A stretch of DNA of 64,000 nt from Streptomyces sp. CBMA152 (GTDB lineage: Bacteria > Actinomycetota > Actinomycetes > Streptomycetales > Streptomycetaceae), in contig NZ_MECJ01000029.1 in assembly GCF_014596475.1 (NCBI RefSeq), positions 310,001 through 374,000 on the forward strand, read 5' to 3'. Made by a program: the position numbers and the translations under genes. Position 1 is the stretch's first letter. Every line of letters starts with the position of its first letter. The notes under the pieces were generated by a model. The model worked only from the letters and a program-made list of their open reading frames with translations, was not told where the DNA came from and did no database searches. Positions 25,785-34,855 of the stretch are shown here, piece after piece.

Positions 25785-26648
25785 TTGGGGAAGCAAGCAG
25801 CCCGCAACGGAGTCCGACGTGGCACGCGTGGCAGGAGCCGCGCCCGCCGCCGCGACAGACGCCCGGTCCTGGTCGTGGGCGGCATCCTCGGCCTCGCCCT
25901 CATCGCGGGCGCCGCACTCGCCGAGTGGCACGGCACCGGGGACGGCACCGGCCCCGAGCCCGGCATCGCCGCCGAGTCCCCGCTGGGCGACCGCGCCCCC
26001 CTTCCCGTAACACCCCCGTCGAAGCCCAAGGGCACGGACAAGAGCGGCGACAAGGGCGCCAAGAAGGGCGATATCCCCGTCCCCGCCTCCGGCCCCGGCA
26101 CCTTCACCACCGCCCAGGCCTCCGGCAGCCCCGTGGGCACCAGCGGGCCGCTGCGGCGCTACAAGGTCCTCGTGGAGGACGGTGTGGACGTCTCGCCGAG
26201 CGAGGCCGCCACCGAGATCCAGGCGATACTCGCGCACCCCCGCAGCTGGGCGGCGCACGGCCGTGGCCGGTTCCAGCTGGTCTCCGGGGACGACGCCGAC
26301 GTGACGATAAAGATCGCCACCCCGGCCACCACGGACCGGCTCTGCGCCTCCGCCGGAGACACCCACGGCGAGCTGAACTGCGAGGTCGTGGGCGGTGTCG
26401 TGGTCAATCTCAAGCGGTGGGTGAAGGGGTCCCCGAAGTACGACGGGCCGCCCGCCGAGTACCGGCATCTGATCATCAACCACGAGATCGGCCACCTGAT
26501 CGGCTTCCACGAGCACATGTCCTGCCCGGGTCCGGGCAAGCTCGCGCCCGTGATGATGCAGCAGATCAAGGGGCTGGACGGCTGCGTCTCCAACGCCTGG
26601 CCGTACACCGAGGACGGCACCTTGATCACGGGCCCTTCGGTGTCCTGA
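25785..26648 (+). CDS. DUF3152 membrane-anchored metalloprotease-like protein
   Basis: The 287-aa protein has a basic N-terminus and one membrane helix (about 27-46: PVLVVGGILGLALIAGAALA). A Pro/Lys/Gly-rich linker leads to an extracytoplasmic DUF3152 domain (about 120-280). The zinc motif is H233-E-I-G-H237 with further His at 242 and 244, close to but not identical with metzincin spacing. Paired Cys (about 187/206 and 247/267) may form disulfides. The TTG start has GGGGAGAAG 6 nt upstream. No substrate is known. Confidence 0.86.
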   Translation: MGKQAARNGVRRGTRGRSRARRRDRRPVLVVGGILGLALIAGAALAEWHGTGDGTGPEPGIAAESPLGDRAPLPVTPPSKPKGTDKSGDKGAKKGDIPVPASGPGTFTTAQASGSPVGTSGPLRRYKVLVEDGVDVSPSEAATEIQAILAHPRSWAAHGRGRFQLVSGDDADVTIKIATPATTDRLCASAGDTHGELNCEVVGGVVVNLKRWVKGSPKYDGPPAEYRHLIINHEIGHLIGFHEHMSCPGPGKLAPVMMQQIKGLDGCVSNAWPYTEDGTLITGPSVS

Positions 26649-26651
26649 GCC

Positions 26652-26682
26652 CTGACGACGCCGCCCCGCCCGTGCTTATGAT
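26652..26682 (+). promoter_or_regulatory. Candidate kynA promoter
   Basis: TATGAT (26677-26682) is a good -10. CTGACG (26652-26657) is a weak -35 at 19-nt spacing. It lies 75 nt before the kynA start. Confidence 0.4.
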
Positions 26683-26757
26683 GCGGGTGGGGACCGGGGC
26701 TCCCGAGCCGATGAAGGAAGGGGCGGACCGCTACCCGGACACATCGAGGAGACAGCG

Positions 26758-27639
26758 ATGTCATCAAAGATGTCCGAACCGGTCGAAACGGAAGTCGAAA
26801 CCGGAGCCCAGAAGGCCGCCGAGGCGGCCGACGCCGCGCCCAATCTGGACTTCGCGGGCACCACCCCGTACGAGGACTACGTCCAGGCGGACGTGCTCAC
26901 CCACCTCCAGCAGCTGCGCTCGGACGACCCCGGCGAGATGGTCTTCCTGGTGACCACACAGGTCATGGAGCTGTGGTTCACGGTGATCGTCCACGAGTGG
27001 GAGACCGCGTCGCGCGCGTTGCGCGAGGACCGGGTGCCCGTCGCCGTCGACGCGCTGAAGCGGTCCGTACGCGAGCTGGAGGCGCTGAACGCGTCCTGGA
27101 CGCCGCTCGGCCAGCTGACCCCCGCGCAGTTCAACTCCTACCGCGCGGCCCTCGGCGAGGGCTCCGGCTTCCAGTCGGCGATGTACCGGCGGATGGAGTT
27201 CCTGCTCGGCGACAAGTCCGCGTCCATGCTGGTGCCGCACCGGGGCGCGCCGCGCGCGCACGCGGAGCTGGAGAAGGCGCTGCACCAACCGAGCCTGTAC
27301 GACGAGGTGTTGGGCCTGCTCGCCCGACGCGGTTACGCCGTCCCGCGCGCCGTCCTCGACCGCGACCTCTCGCAGAAGTACGAGCCGTCGCCCGAGGTCG
27401 AGGCGGTCTGGACGGAACTTTACGCGGGGGACCAGAACGGGGAACTCGTGCGCCTGGGTGAGGCGTTGACCGATGTGGGCGAGCTGGTGTGGCGCTGGCG
27501 CAACGACCATCTGGTGGCGACGAGGAGAGCGATGGGCGCGAAGACCGGTACGGGCGGTTCGGCGGGCGTGGCGTGGCTGGAGAAGCGCGCCGCGAAGAAC
27601 GTGTTCCCCGAGCTGTGGACGGCGCGCAGCCATGTCTGA
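26758..27639 (+). CDS. kynA: Tryptophan 2,3-dioxygenase
   Basis: The 293-aa haem enzyme opens the indole ring of tryptophan to N-formylkynurenine. It has YEDYVQADVLTHLQQLRS, QVMELWFTVIVHEWE, and the haem-His region WRWRNDHLVATRRAMGAKTG followed by TGGSAGVAWLEKRA. An acidic 30-residue N-terminal extension precedes the domain. ATG 26758 follows GGAGACAGCG. Its stop overlaps the kynU start by 8 nt, so the two are coupled. Confidence 0.96.
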   Translation: MSSKMSEPVETEVETGAQKAAEAADAAPNLDFAGTTPYEDYVQADVLTHLQQLRSDDPGEMVFLVTTQVMELWFTVIVHEWETASRALREDRVPVAVDALKRSVRELEALNASWTPLGQLTPAQFNSYRAALGEGSGFQSAMYRRMEFLLGDKSASMLVPHRGAPRAHAELEKALHQPSLYDEVLGLLARRGYAVPRAVLDRDLSQKYEPSPEVEAVWTELYAGDQNGELVRLGEALTDVGELVWRWRNDHLVATRRAMGAKTGTGGSAGVAWLEKRAAKNVFPELWTARSHV

Positions 27640-28822
27640 GTCCCTGGCCGCCAAAGCCGCGGCGCTGGACGCCGCAGACGAACTCGCCAAGCACCGCGAC
27701 CTGTTCGCCCTCGACGACTCCACCGTCTACCTCGACGGCAACTCGCTGGGCGCGCTGCCGCGCCACGTTCCGGCCCGTATGCAGGAGGTCATCGCCCACG
27801 AGTGGGGCGAGCTGCGCATCCGGTCGTGGGACGAGAGCGGCTGGTGGACCGCGCCCGAGCGGATCGGCGACCGTATAGCGCCGCTGGTCGGGGCGGAGCC
27901 GGGCCGGATCGTGGTCGGCGACTCGACCAGCGTGAACGTCTTCAAGGCCCTGGTCGCGGCGGTGCGGCTGGCGCCGTCGGACCGGGACGAGATCCTGGTG
28001 GACGAGTCGACGTTCCCGACGGACGGATACGTGGCGGCGTCCGCGGCACGGATGACGGGCCGCACGGTACGGGCGCTGGCACCCGGCGAGGTTCCGTCTG
28101 CACTGTCGTCGCGTACGGCAGCGATCCTGATGAACCACGTCGACTACCGGACGGGTCGGCTCCACGACCTGCCCGGGATCACCGCCGCCGCGCACGCGGC
28201 GGGGGCGCTGGCGGTCTGGGACCTGTGCCACAGCGCGGGCGCGCTGCCGGTCGGGCTCGACGCCCACGGGGTCGACTTCGCGGTCGGCTGCACGTACAAG
28301 TACCTGAACGGCGGGCCGGGTTCACCCGCGTACATCTACGTACGCGGCGACCACCAGCCGCGCTTCGACTCGCCGCTGCCCGGCTGGAACTCGCACGAGG
28401 ATCCCTTCGGGATGCGTCCGGAGTACGTGCCGGGTGAGGGCGCGGTACGGGCCCGGGTCGGCACGCCGGACATCCTGTCCATGCTGGCCCTGGAGTCCGC
28501 GCTCGACGTCTGGACGGGTGTCTCGATCGACTCCGTCCGGGCCAAGTCGCTGGCGCTGACGGACTTCTTCCTGGAGTGCGTGGCGGAGTACGTGCCGGAC
28601 GGCCGGGTGCAGTCGGTGACGCCGTCCGAGCATGCCTCGCGAGGCAGCCAGGTGGCGCTGCGGTGCGACGACGCGGGGTCGGTGATGACCGCGCTGATAG
28701 CGGCGGGCGTGGTCGGCGACTACCGCCGCCCCGACGTCCTCCGCTTCGGCTTCACGCCGCTGTACGTGGGGTTCGGGGATGCGGAACGGGCGGCGCGAGC
28801 GCTGTCGACGGCGCTGGGTTAG
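27632..28822 (+). CDS. kynU: Kynureninase
   Basis: The 396-aa PLP enzyme cleaves kynurenine to anthranilate and alanine. It has YLDGNSLGALPRHVPARMQE, WWTAPERIGDRIAPLVGAE, the PLP-binding lysine in VGCTYKYLNGGPGSPAYIYV and DVLRFGFTPLYVGFGD. The start overlaps kynA. With kynA and the downstream hydrolase it completes tryptophan to anthranilate, used for catabolism or as precursor in some Streptomyces metabolites. Confidence 0.96.
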   Translation: MSESLAAKAAALDAADELAKHRDLFALDDSTVYLDGNSLGALPRHVPARMQEVIAHEWGELRIRSWDESGWWTAPERIGDRIAPLVGAEPGRIVVGDSTSVNVFKALVAAVRLAPSDRDEILVDESTFPTDGYVAASAARMTGRTVRALAPGEVPSALSSRTAAILMNHVDYRTGRLHDLPGITAAAHAAGALAVWDLCHSAGALPVGLDAHGVDFAVGCTYKYLNGGPGSPAYIYVRGDHQPRFDSPLPGWNSHEDPFGMRPEYVPGEGAVRARVGTPDILSMLALESALDVWTGVSIDSVRAKSLALTDFFLECVAEYVPDGRVQSVTPSEHASRGSQVALRCDDAGSVMTALIAAGVVGDYRRPDVLRFGFTPLYVGFGDAERAARALSTALG

Positions 28823-28824
28823 CC

Positions 28825-28980
28825 GTTCGGCTGCGGATCGTGGGTGGTTGCTCGCGCAGTTCCCACCGGCGGTCGGACAAAGAACCAGGCCGCCCGCCAA
28901 GGCCACGCGGCGGAGCCGCAAATGTCACAGCCGGGAAGGGGCGGGGTGGGGAATTGCCCGCCGCAGGCGGCAACCGACCC
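28825..28980. repeat. Degenerate intergenic repeat between kynU and the hydrolase
   Basis: 28825-28864 carries the left core (GGCTGCGGATCGTGGGTGG, then CTCGCGCAGTTCCC). 28932-28951 carries a right terminal repeat (GGGAAGGGGCGGGGTGGGG), followed by GCCCGCCGCAGGCGGCAACCG. The core between them is replaced by unrelated sequence. Confidence 0.7.
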
Positions 28981-29052
28981 CGCCGACAAGATCGCTGATA
29001 CCGTCCGTCCCGCCACGCACCCACCACCCCCCCGAACCCGAGAGGTCGAGGC

Positions 29053-29922
29053 ATGAACGACTCCGCCGCCGCCCGCGACGCCGCCGAAGCGGCCTCGGCC
29101 TTCTCGCACCCCACGGTCGCCCCCGACGCGACCGCCGCGTACGGCCCCGACCCCGACCAACTGGTCGACTTCTACGCCCCCCGCACGGAGACCGCAGACG
29201 CCCCCCTCGTCGTCGCCCTGCACGGCGGCGCCTGGCGAGGCGCGTTCGACCGCCGCCACCTCACCCCGTTCGTGGACTTCCTGGCCCGCCGAGGATTCGC
29301 GGTCGCCAGCGTGGAGTACCGACGCGGTGGCCTGCTCCCGCAACAGGGCGGCGGACCGCTCGCCGGCCGCTGGCCGGAGACGTTCGACGACGTGGCGGCG
29401 GCCCTCGACGCCCTCCCCGCCCTCGTCCGCACGCACCTCCCCCAGGCCGACCCCCGCCGCACGGTCCTCACCGGCCACTCGGCCGGCGGCCACCTCGCCC
29501 TGTGGGCAGCGGCCCGCCACAGCCTCCCCGCGGACTCCCCCTGGCACACCCCCGCCACCGCAGCTCTCCGAGGCGTCGTAGCCCTGGCCCCCATCGCCCA
29601 CTTCACCAAGGCCGTCGAGCTGGACGTATGCGACGGAGCGGTACTCCAACTCCTGGGCGGCCAAAAGGAGTTCGAGGCACGCCGACACCTCGCCGACCCC
29701 GCCGCCCTCCTCCCCACCGGCATCGCCACCACCGTCGTCCAGGGCCGCGACGACGTCGTGGTCCCCCAGGCCGTGGCCGAGGCGTACGTCGACGCCGCAG
29801 CGACAGCGGGCGAGACCGTCGGCCTCACCCTCCTCGAAGGCGTCGGCCACTTCCCCCTCATCGACCCGTCCGCAGACGCCTGCGCGGTGGTCGCGGAGGA
29901 GATCGCCCAGCTCGCGTACTAG
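29053..29922 (+). CDS. Alpha/beta hydrolase, probable kynurenine formamidase
   Basis: The 289-aa alpha/beta hydrolase has the oxyanion-hole motif LHGGAWRG and the nucleophile elbow GHSAGGH. A late Asp lies in VVQGRDDVVVP and a catalytic His in VGHFPLID. HGGxW hydrolases next to kynA/kynU are usually arylformamidases that turn N-formylkynurenine into kynurenine. That assignment rests on context and the HGGAW motif; a general esterase is the alternative. ATG 29053 has AGAGG 8 nt upstream. Confidence 0.82.
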   Translation: MNDSAAARDAAEAASAFSHPTVAPDATAAYGPDPDQLVDFYAPRTETADAPLVVALHGGAWRGAFDRRHLTPFVDFLARRGFAVASVEYRRGGLLPQQGGGPLAGRWPETFDDVAAALDALPALVRTHLPQADPRRTVLTGHSAGGHLALWAAARHSLPADSPWHTPATAALRGVVALAPIAHFTKAVELDVCDGAVLQLLGGQKEFEARRHLADPAALLPTGIATTVVQGRDDVVVPQAVAEAYVDAAATAGETVGLTLLEGVGHFPLIDPSADACAVVAEEIAQLAY

Positions 29923-30034
29923 AGACGTACTCGCGTACCGAAGACAAGTGGCACGTGTAGTACCTGAGACGGACCTCCCGGAATCCGCACCACAGGGGAC
30001 GCCCCCCGCACACCCCCACGCATACCGTGGCACC

Positions 30035-31378
30035 GTGACCGAGACAACCAGCCACATAAACGCCTCGGGCGGCGGCCCCCGGCGCAGTCCTGAGTTCCTG
30101 CTCGCCATGGACGTGTTCGGGGGACTGCGCGAGGACCTGTTCAAGGACGCGTTCGCCTACCGGCCGCTGCCGCCGATGCGGACGGACGGGCCGATCACCC
30201 GGCGGCTGCCCGGGCGGCTGCGCCGGGGCGCCGCCTGGACCCCGCACGCGGCCGTGCTGTTCGTCGCGTTCATCGCGACGATGACCGCGTACACGGCGGG
30301 GTCGGGGCTCACCAACTCGCTTCCCTGGGCGCTGTCGGGTCTGATCGCGGGCGCGCCGGTCGCGATGACCCTGGTGCGTCCGGTCGGCGCGTGGTGGCTG
30401 GTGTGCGCGTCGACCGTCCTGTCGGGGGCCGTCTGGGGCGGCGGCGTGGAGGTCCGGCCGTGGACGCCGGGCACGTTCATCGCGCAGCTCGCCGTGATGG
30501 TCGTGGTGGCGCTGCGCACCCGCCCGCGCACGGCCGCCTGGATGTGGGTGCTCACGCTGTGCCTCGGTACGGCGCTGGACTTCACCCACAACCGCGCGTA
30601 CGGCGGCAACAGCGGCCCCATGGCGATCGCTTCCGCGATCCTGCTGCTGATCGCCGCGGTCGTGAACATCCGCCGGGACGCCGAGCACAAGATCAGCGCC
30701 GAGCAGTCGGTGACGGCGTTCGAGCGCGACAAGAGGACGGTCCTGGAGGAGCGTACGACCATCGCGCGCGAGCTCCACGACGTCGTCGCGCACCATATGT
30801 CCGTCGTCGCCATCCAGGCCGAGGCGGCCCCGTACCGCGTCGAGAACCCGCCGCCCGAGCTGACCCAGGCGTTCGCGACCATCCGCGAGAACGCGGTGGC
30901 CGCGCTCACCGAACTGCGCCGCGTGCTCGGAGTCGTACGCGCGGAGGACTACGAGGCGCCGGACGCCCCCCAGCCCACCCTCGCCGACCTCGACGCACTC
31001 CTCGCGAACGTACGCGACGCGGGTCTCGACGTGACGAAGACGGTGACCGGCGCGGTGCGCGAACTCCCGCAGGGCGTCGAGCTGTCCGCGTACCGCATCA
31101 TCCAGGAGGCCCTGAGCAACACGCTGCGCCACGCCCCGGGCGCGGCGGCGCGGGTGGAGGTCGCGTACGTGCTGGGCGGCGTCGGTCTGCGTATCGTCAA
31201 CGGCCCCCCGACCGGCCCGGCCGCCGCCTCCCCCGGCAGCGGCCACGGCATCACGGGCATGCAGGAGCGGGTGGCGATGCTGGGCGGCGAGATGACGGCG
31301 GAGCCGGTGGCCGACGGCGGGTACGAGGTGGCGGTGTTCATCCCGGTGGCGATGACTGTCGACGGGCCGGCTGCATGA
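30035..31378 (+). CDS. DesK-type sensor histidine kinase
   Basis: The 447-aa kinase has about five to six membrane helices (70-210) and HisKA_3 dimerisation with the phosphate-accepting His248 in RELHDVVAHHMSVVAIQ. The HATPase domain follows (VELSAYRIIQEALSNTLRHAPG ... GHGITGMQERVAMLGG). GTG 30035 is preceded by TACCGT at 6 nt and no SD. Its stop overlaps the response-regulator ATG (ATGA). The signal is unknown; its position downstream of the kynurenine genes may be chance. Confidence 0.9.
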   Translation: MTETTSHINASGGGPRRSPEFLLAMDVFGGLREDLFKDAFAYRPLPPMRTDGPITRRLPGRLRRGAAWTPHAAVLFVAFIATMTAYTAGSGLTNSLPWALSGLIAGAPVAMTLVRPVGAWWLVCASTVLSGAVWGGGVEVRPWTPGTFIAQLAVMVVVALRTRPRTAAWMWVLTLCLGTALDFTHNRAYGGNSGPMAIASAILLLIAAVVNIRRDAEHKISAEQSVTAFERDKRTVLEERTTIARELHDVVAHHMSVVAIQAEAAPYRVENPPPELTQAFATIRENAVAALTELRRVLGVVRAEDYEAPDAPQPTLADLDALLANVRDAGLDVTKTVTGAVRELPQGVELSAYRIIQEALSNTLRHAPGAAARVEVAYVLGGVGLRIVNGPPTGPAAASPGSGHGITGMQERVAMLGGEMTAEPVADGGYEVAVFIPVAMTVDGPAA

Positions 31379-32055
31379 GCACGGACACGGGGACCTCGAT
31401 CCGCGTCCTGATCGTCGACGACCAGATGATGGTCCGCGAAGGCTTCTCCGTCCTGCTCAACGCCCAGCAGGACATCGAGGTGATCGGCGAGGCGGTCGAC
31501 GGCCGGGAGGCGGTGGCCAAGGTGCGCGAACTCCGTCCGGACGTCGTCCTGATGGACATCCGCATGCCCGAGATGAACGGCATCGACGCGACGCGCGAGA
31601 TCGTGGCGTCGGACACGGACGCGCGGGTGCTGGTCCTGACCACGTTCGACCTGGACGAGTACGTGTACCAGGCGCTGCGGGCGGGGGCGTCGGGGTTCCT
31701 GCTGAAGGACGCGTCCGCGCGTCAACTGGCCGAGGGCGTACGGGTGGTGGCCTCCGGCGACGCCCTCCTCGCCCCGTCCGTGACGCGCCGCCTCATCACG
31801 GAGTTCGCCCGGGTCACCCCGGCGCGCCGGACCCCCGCGGGCGCGGTGCACGTGGAGGAGCTGACCGACCGCGAGACGGAGGTCCTGATCCTGATCGCCC
31901 AGGGCCTCTCGAACGCGGAGATCGCGGACCGCCTGGTGGTGGCGGAGTCGACGATCAAGACCCACGTGAGCCGGGTGCTGGTCAAACTGGGCCTGCGCGA
32001 CCGGACCCAGGCGGCGGTGTACGCCTACGAGACCCGCCTGGTCACCCCGTCGTAG
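31375..32055 (+). CDS. NarL/LuxR-family response regulator
   Basis: The 226-aa regulator has a receiver domain with D15/D16, phospho-acceptor D61 (VLMDIRMPEMNG) and Thr/Lys switch residues (VLTTFD, FLLKDA). The LuxR HTH at about 160-215 reads LTDRETEVLILIAQGLSNAEI then STIKTHVSRVLVKLGLRDR. It is the cognate partner of the upstream kinase by ATGA overlap. Confidence 0.95.
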   Translation: MSTDTGTSIRVLIVDDQMMVREGFSVLLNAQQDIEVIGEAVDGREAVAKVRELRPDVVLMDIRMPEMNGIDATREIVASDTDARVLVLTTFDLDEYVYQALRAGASGFLLKDASARQLAEGVRVVASGDALLAPSVTRRLITEFARVTPARRTPAGAVHVEELTDRETEVLILIAQGLSNAEIADRLVVAESTIKTHVSRVLVKLGLRDRTQAAVYAYETRLVTPS

Positions 32056-32084
32056 GCTCCTCCCCGAGGGGCTACAGTGCGCCG

Positions 32085-32621
32085 ATGTCCGCCTCCGCGT
32101 CCTGGCTCGCCGCCGCTCCCCTCGTCACGTCGCGCCTCCGCCTGGAGCCGCTGCGCGTCGAGCACGCGCGTGAAGCGGTGTCCGTCTTCGACGACGTCCG
32201 GCTTCACACCTGGACCGGCGGCGCGCCCAGCGAGCTCGCCGAGCTCGAGGCCCGGTACGTACGCCAGTCGGCAGGCAGGTCGCCGGACGGTACGCAGGGG
32301 TGGCTGAACTGGATGCTGCGCCGGTCGTCGGACGGGCAGTTGGTCGGCACGGTGCAGGCCACGCTGCACCGCCCCACCGCCGACCACCTTGAGGCGGCGC
32401 TCGCGTGGGTGATCGGCTTCGACCACCAGGGCAACGGCTACGGGCGGGAAGGGGCGCTTGCCGTGGCGCACTGGTTGCGTACGCAAGGGGTGGACGAACT
32501 GGTCGCGTACATCCATCCCGGACATGACGCCTCCATCGGCGTCGCCCGTGCCCTCGGCCTGACCGCGTCCGACGTCGTGGTCGACGGCGAGGTCCGCTGG
32601 AGTGAGTCGGGCGCGTCCTAG
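32085..32621 (+). CDS. GNAT N-acetyltransferase
   Basis: The 178-aa acetyltransferase is of the RimJ/RimL-like type. It starts VTSRLRLEPLRVEHAREAVSVF and has the acyl-CoA loop QGNGYGREGALAVAHWLRTQG and IHPGHDASIGVARALG. TACAGT lies 6 nt before the ATG and no SD is present, suggesting a leaderless message. Its last 4 nt overlap the convergent P450 gene. The acceptor is unknown. Confidence 0.88.
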   Translation: MSASASWLAAAPLVTSRLRLEPLRVEHAREAVSVFDDVRLHTWTGGAPSELAELEARYVRQSAGRSPDGTQGWLNWMLRRSSDGQLVGTVQATLHRPTADHLEAALAWVIGFDHQGNGYGREGALAVAHWLRTQGVDELVAYIHPGHDASIGVARALGLTASDVVVDGEVRWSESGAS

Positions 32622-33832
32622 ATCTCGACCACCAGGCCCTCCAGGCCTCGGATCACGTATCCCGGCTTCCAGCGCGGAGTCCGGGACGGGTCGGTGGAGA
32701 GGTGGAGGGTGGGGGCCTGGCGTAGCAACTCGTTGAAGACTTCCGTCAGTTCGATACGGGCCAGGGGCGCGCCCAGGCAGTAGTGGATGCCCGCGCCGAA
32801 GGTGATGTGGGGGTTGTCGGGGCGGGTCAGGTCGAGGGTGTCGGGGGCGTCGAAGACGGCCGGGTCGCGGTTGGCCGAGCCGAACAGGAGCGCCACTTCC
32901 GAACCCCGGGGGATCGTGGTTCCGCCGACCTCGATGTCCTCCAGGACCCAGCGTTCGAAGAGCTGGAGCGGGGTGTCGTAGCGGAGTAGTTCCTCCACAG
33001 CTGTGGACAGGAGCGTCGGGTCCGCACGCAGGGCGGCCAGCTGGTCCTCGTGGCGCAGGAGGGTCCACCAGCCGTTCGCGGTGGTGTTCACCGTGGCCTC
33101 GTGGCCCGCGTTCAGCAGCAGTACGCAGGTGGCGATCATCTCCTGCCCGCTGAGCCTCTCGCCCTCGTCGTGGGCCGAGATGAGGGAGGAGATCAGGTCG
33201 GTGGCGGGGGCGTCGCGGCGGGTGGCGATCAACTCCTTCAGGTACGACTCGAATTCGAGGCTCGCCCGGACCGCGCGCGTCGCCGTCTCCTCGTCCGGGT
33301 TCAGCTCGTACATGCCGCAGATCGCCGCCGACCAGGGGCGCAGCAGGGCGCGGTCCTGCGCGGGGATGCCGAGCATTTCGGCGATCACGGCGACGGGGAG
33401 GGGTTCGGCGACCTCGGTGAGGAGGTCGCCGCCGCCCTTCTCGACGAGCGCGCCCACGAGGGCGGCGGCGGTTCTGCGTACGTACGGGGTCAGGCCCGCC
33501 ACGGTCCGGGGCGTGAACGCCTTCTGGACGAGGCGGCGGATACGGGTGTGGTCCGGGGCCTCCAGGTCGAGCATGCCGCTGTCGTTGAGGCGGTGGAACG
33601 GTTCGTGGGAGGGGGGTGGAGGGGTGCGGCCGAACTCCTCGTGGGTGAAGCGGTGCAGGTAGGTGCGGCCGAGGCGGCGGTCTCTGAGGAGCGCGGAGAC
33701 GTCCGCGTGGTGGGGGATGAGCCACTGGTTCGTGGGGGCGTGGTGCAGGGCTCGGCCGGTGGTTCTGAGTTCCGCGTACGCGGGGTAGGGGTTGGCGACG
33801 AAGTTGGGGTCGGTGGGGGTGAAGGGGGTCAT
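32618..33832 (-). CDS. Cytochrome P450
   Basis: The 404-aa class I bacterial P450 has an I-helix AGHEAT at 242-247, K-helix E281-x2-R284 and haem loop FGAGIHYCLG with Cys352. A DHTRIRRLV C-helix motif is at 94-102. Normal length and no membrane anchor point to a soluble enzyme needing ferredoxin, though no ferredoxin gene is next to it. ATG 33832 lies only 14 nt from the left end of the 33847-34030 inverted-repeat element, which may carry its promoter. The substrate is unknown. Confidence 0.96.
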   Translation of the reverse strand: MTPFTPTDPNFVANPYPAYAELRTTGRALHHAPTNQWLIPHHADVSALLRDRRLGRTYLHRFTHEEFGRTPPPPSHEPFHRLNDSGMLDLEAPDHTRIRRLVQKAFTPRTVAGLTPYVRRTAAALVGALVEKGGGDLLTEVAEPLPVAVIAEMLGIPAQDRALLRPWSAAICGMYELNPDEETATRAVRASLEFESYLKELIATRRDAPATDLISSLISAHDEGERLSGQEMIATCVLLLNAGHEATVNTTANGWWTLLRHEDQLAALRADPTLLSTAVEELLRYDTPLQLFERWVLEDIEVGGTTIPRGSEVALLFGSANRDPAVFDAPDTLDLTRPDNPHITFGAGIHYCLGAPLARIELTEVFNELLRQAPTLHLSTDPSRTPRWKPGYVIRGLEGLVVEI

Positions 33833-33846
33833 GCGGGGGTTCTTTC

Positions 33847-34030
33847 CCCACCCCGCCCCTTCCCGAAAGCCTCCGGCGGGTGTCGTTTCGGCTGGCCGCC
33901 GGTGGGGGCTGAGCGCGCAGTTCCCCGCGCCCCTAAATACCTAGGGGCGCGGGGAACTGCGCGAGCAACCCGGCACGGCCCGCAAGCCGATGAGATCCCC
34001 CGGAGGGTTCAGGGAAGGGGTGGGGTGGGG
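33847..34030. mobile_element. 184-bp MITE-like element with terminal inverted repeats
   Basis: The left end CCCCACCCCGCCCCTTCCC is the near-inverse of the right end GGGAAGGGGTGGGGTGGGG. CCTCCGG/CCGGAGG follow inside each. The core has GCGCAGTTCCCCGCGCCCCT (about 33917-33936) and its inverse ~12 nt later. No target duplication is evident. The dagK-like stop codon lies in the right end. No transposase is encoded. Confidence 0.7.
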
Positions 34031-34821
34031 GACATCTGCCTCGGGAGCGTCAGGGTCCAGCCCCCCGCCCCCACCGTCCACGTACGACTCCGTACCGGCC
34101 CCGTCACCACCTGATCCGCCCGGTAGCGGAACCCCGCCGGGGACGCGCACGAGGACACCGTCACCGCACGGCCCGCCTCCGCGCACACCCGCCCCCGCCC
34201 CTCCACCACGACGCGCGCGACCCCCGCGCACGCCGACGCCGAGACCCCCGTCAGGAGCTCGTCCGCGAGGACCACCCCGTCCACCTCCACCCGCAGCCGC
34301 ATTGCCACGGGAGCGGGACGCGAAGGGCCGGAGACCAGCGTCCGGACCAGCGAGCGGCACGTGCCCCACACCGTGGGCCCGGGCGGCACCGGCACGGACA
34401 CGCGCACACCCCCCAGCACCACCCCACCGCACTCGTCCACCAGCAGATCGAGCCGGCGCGGCTCGCCCTCCAGAACCGCCCGCGCCGCCGCCACCGCGCC
34501 CGTCGGCACCCCCAGTGACCTGGCAAGTTCCAGGGAAGGGGCGGTCCCGACCGGGACCAGGGAGAGGGCGAGACCCGCCAGGTCACGCTCCTGTTGCAGC
34601 AAAGTCACCGTACGTAGCAATGTGCGGTCGTCGCCGACCACGACCGGGCGCCGGGAACCCCTGCGGGACAGGGCACGGGAAAACTCCTCCACCCCCTCCG
34701 GCCAGCATATTTTCGCCTGCGCACCCGCGCACAGCACATCCTTCGCGATCCGTACGGACTCGCCGTCTATACGGCGGGCGACCGGGTCGATGACCACCAG
34801 TAGCTGGTCGGCAGCCGACAC
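34009..34821 (-). CDS. Diacylglycerol-kinase-like protein
   Basis: The 270-aa protein resembles the catalytic fold of diacylglycerol/sphingosine kinases. It begins LLVVIDPVARRIDGESVRIAKDVL, and VVVGDDRTLLRTVTLLQQ and LALSLVPVGTAPSLELARSLGVPTG stand where DAGK has GGDGT and GTANDFAR. The GGDGT motif is GDDRT, so kinase activity is doubtful. GTG 34821 follows GAGGAAGGA. The last residues PTPPLP and the stop are encoded by the terminal repeat of the 33847-34030 element. Confidence 0.75.
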   Translation of the reverse strand: MSAADQLLVVIDPVARRIDGESVRIAKDVLCAGAQAKICWPEGVEEFSRALSRRGSRRPVVVGDDRTLLRTVTLLQQERDLAGLALSLVPVGTAPSLELARSLGVPTGAVAAARAVLEGEPRRLDLLVDECGGVVLGGVRVSVPVPPGPTVWGTCRSLVRTLVSGPSRPAPVAMRLRVEVDGVVLADELLTGVSASACAGVARVVVEGRGRVCAEAGRAVTVSSCASPAGFRYRADQVVTGPVRSRTWTVGAGGWTLTLPRQMSPTPPLP

Positions 34822-34855
34822 TTCGGTCCTTCCTCGGGTAGCATCTTTGTGCAAG

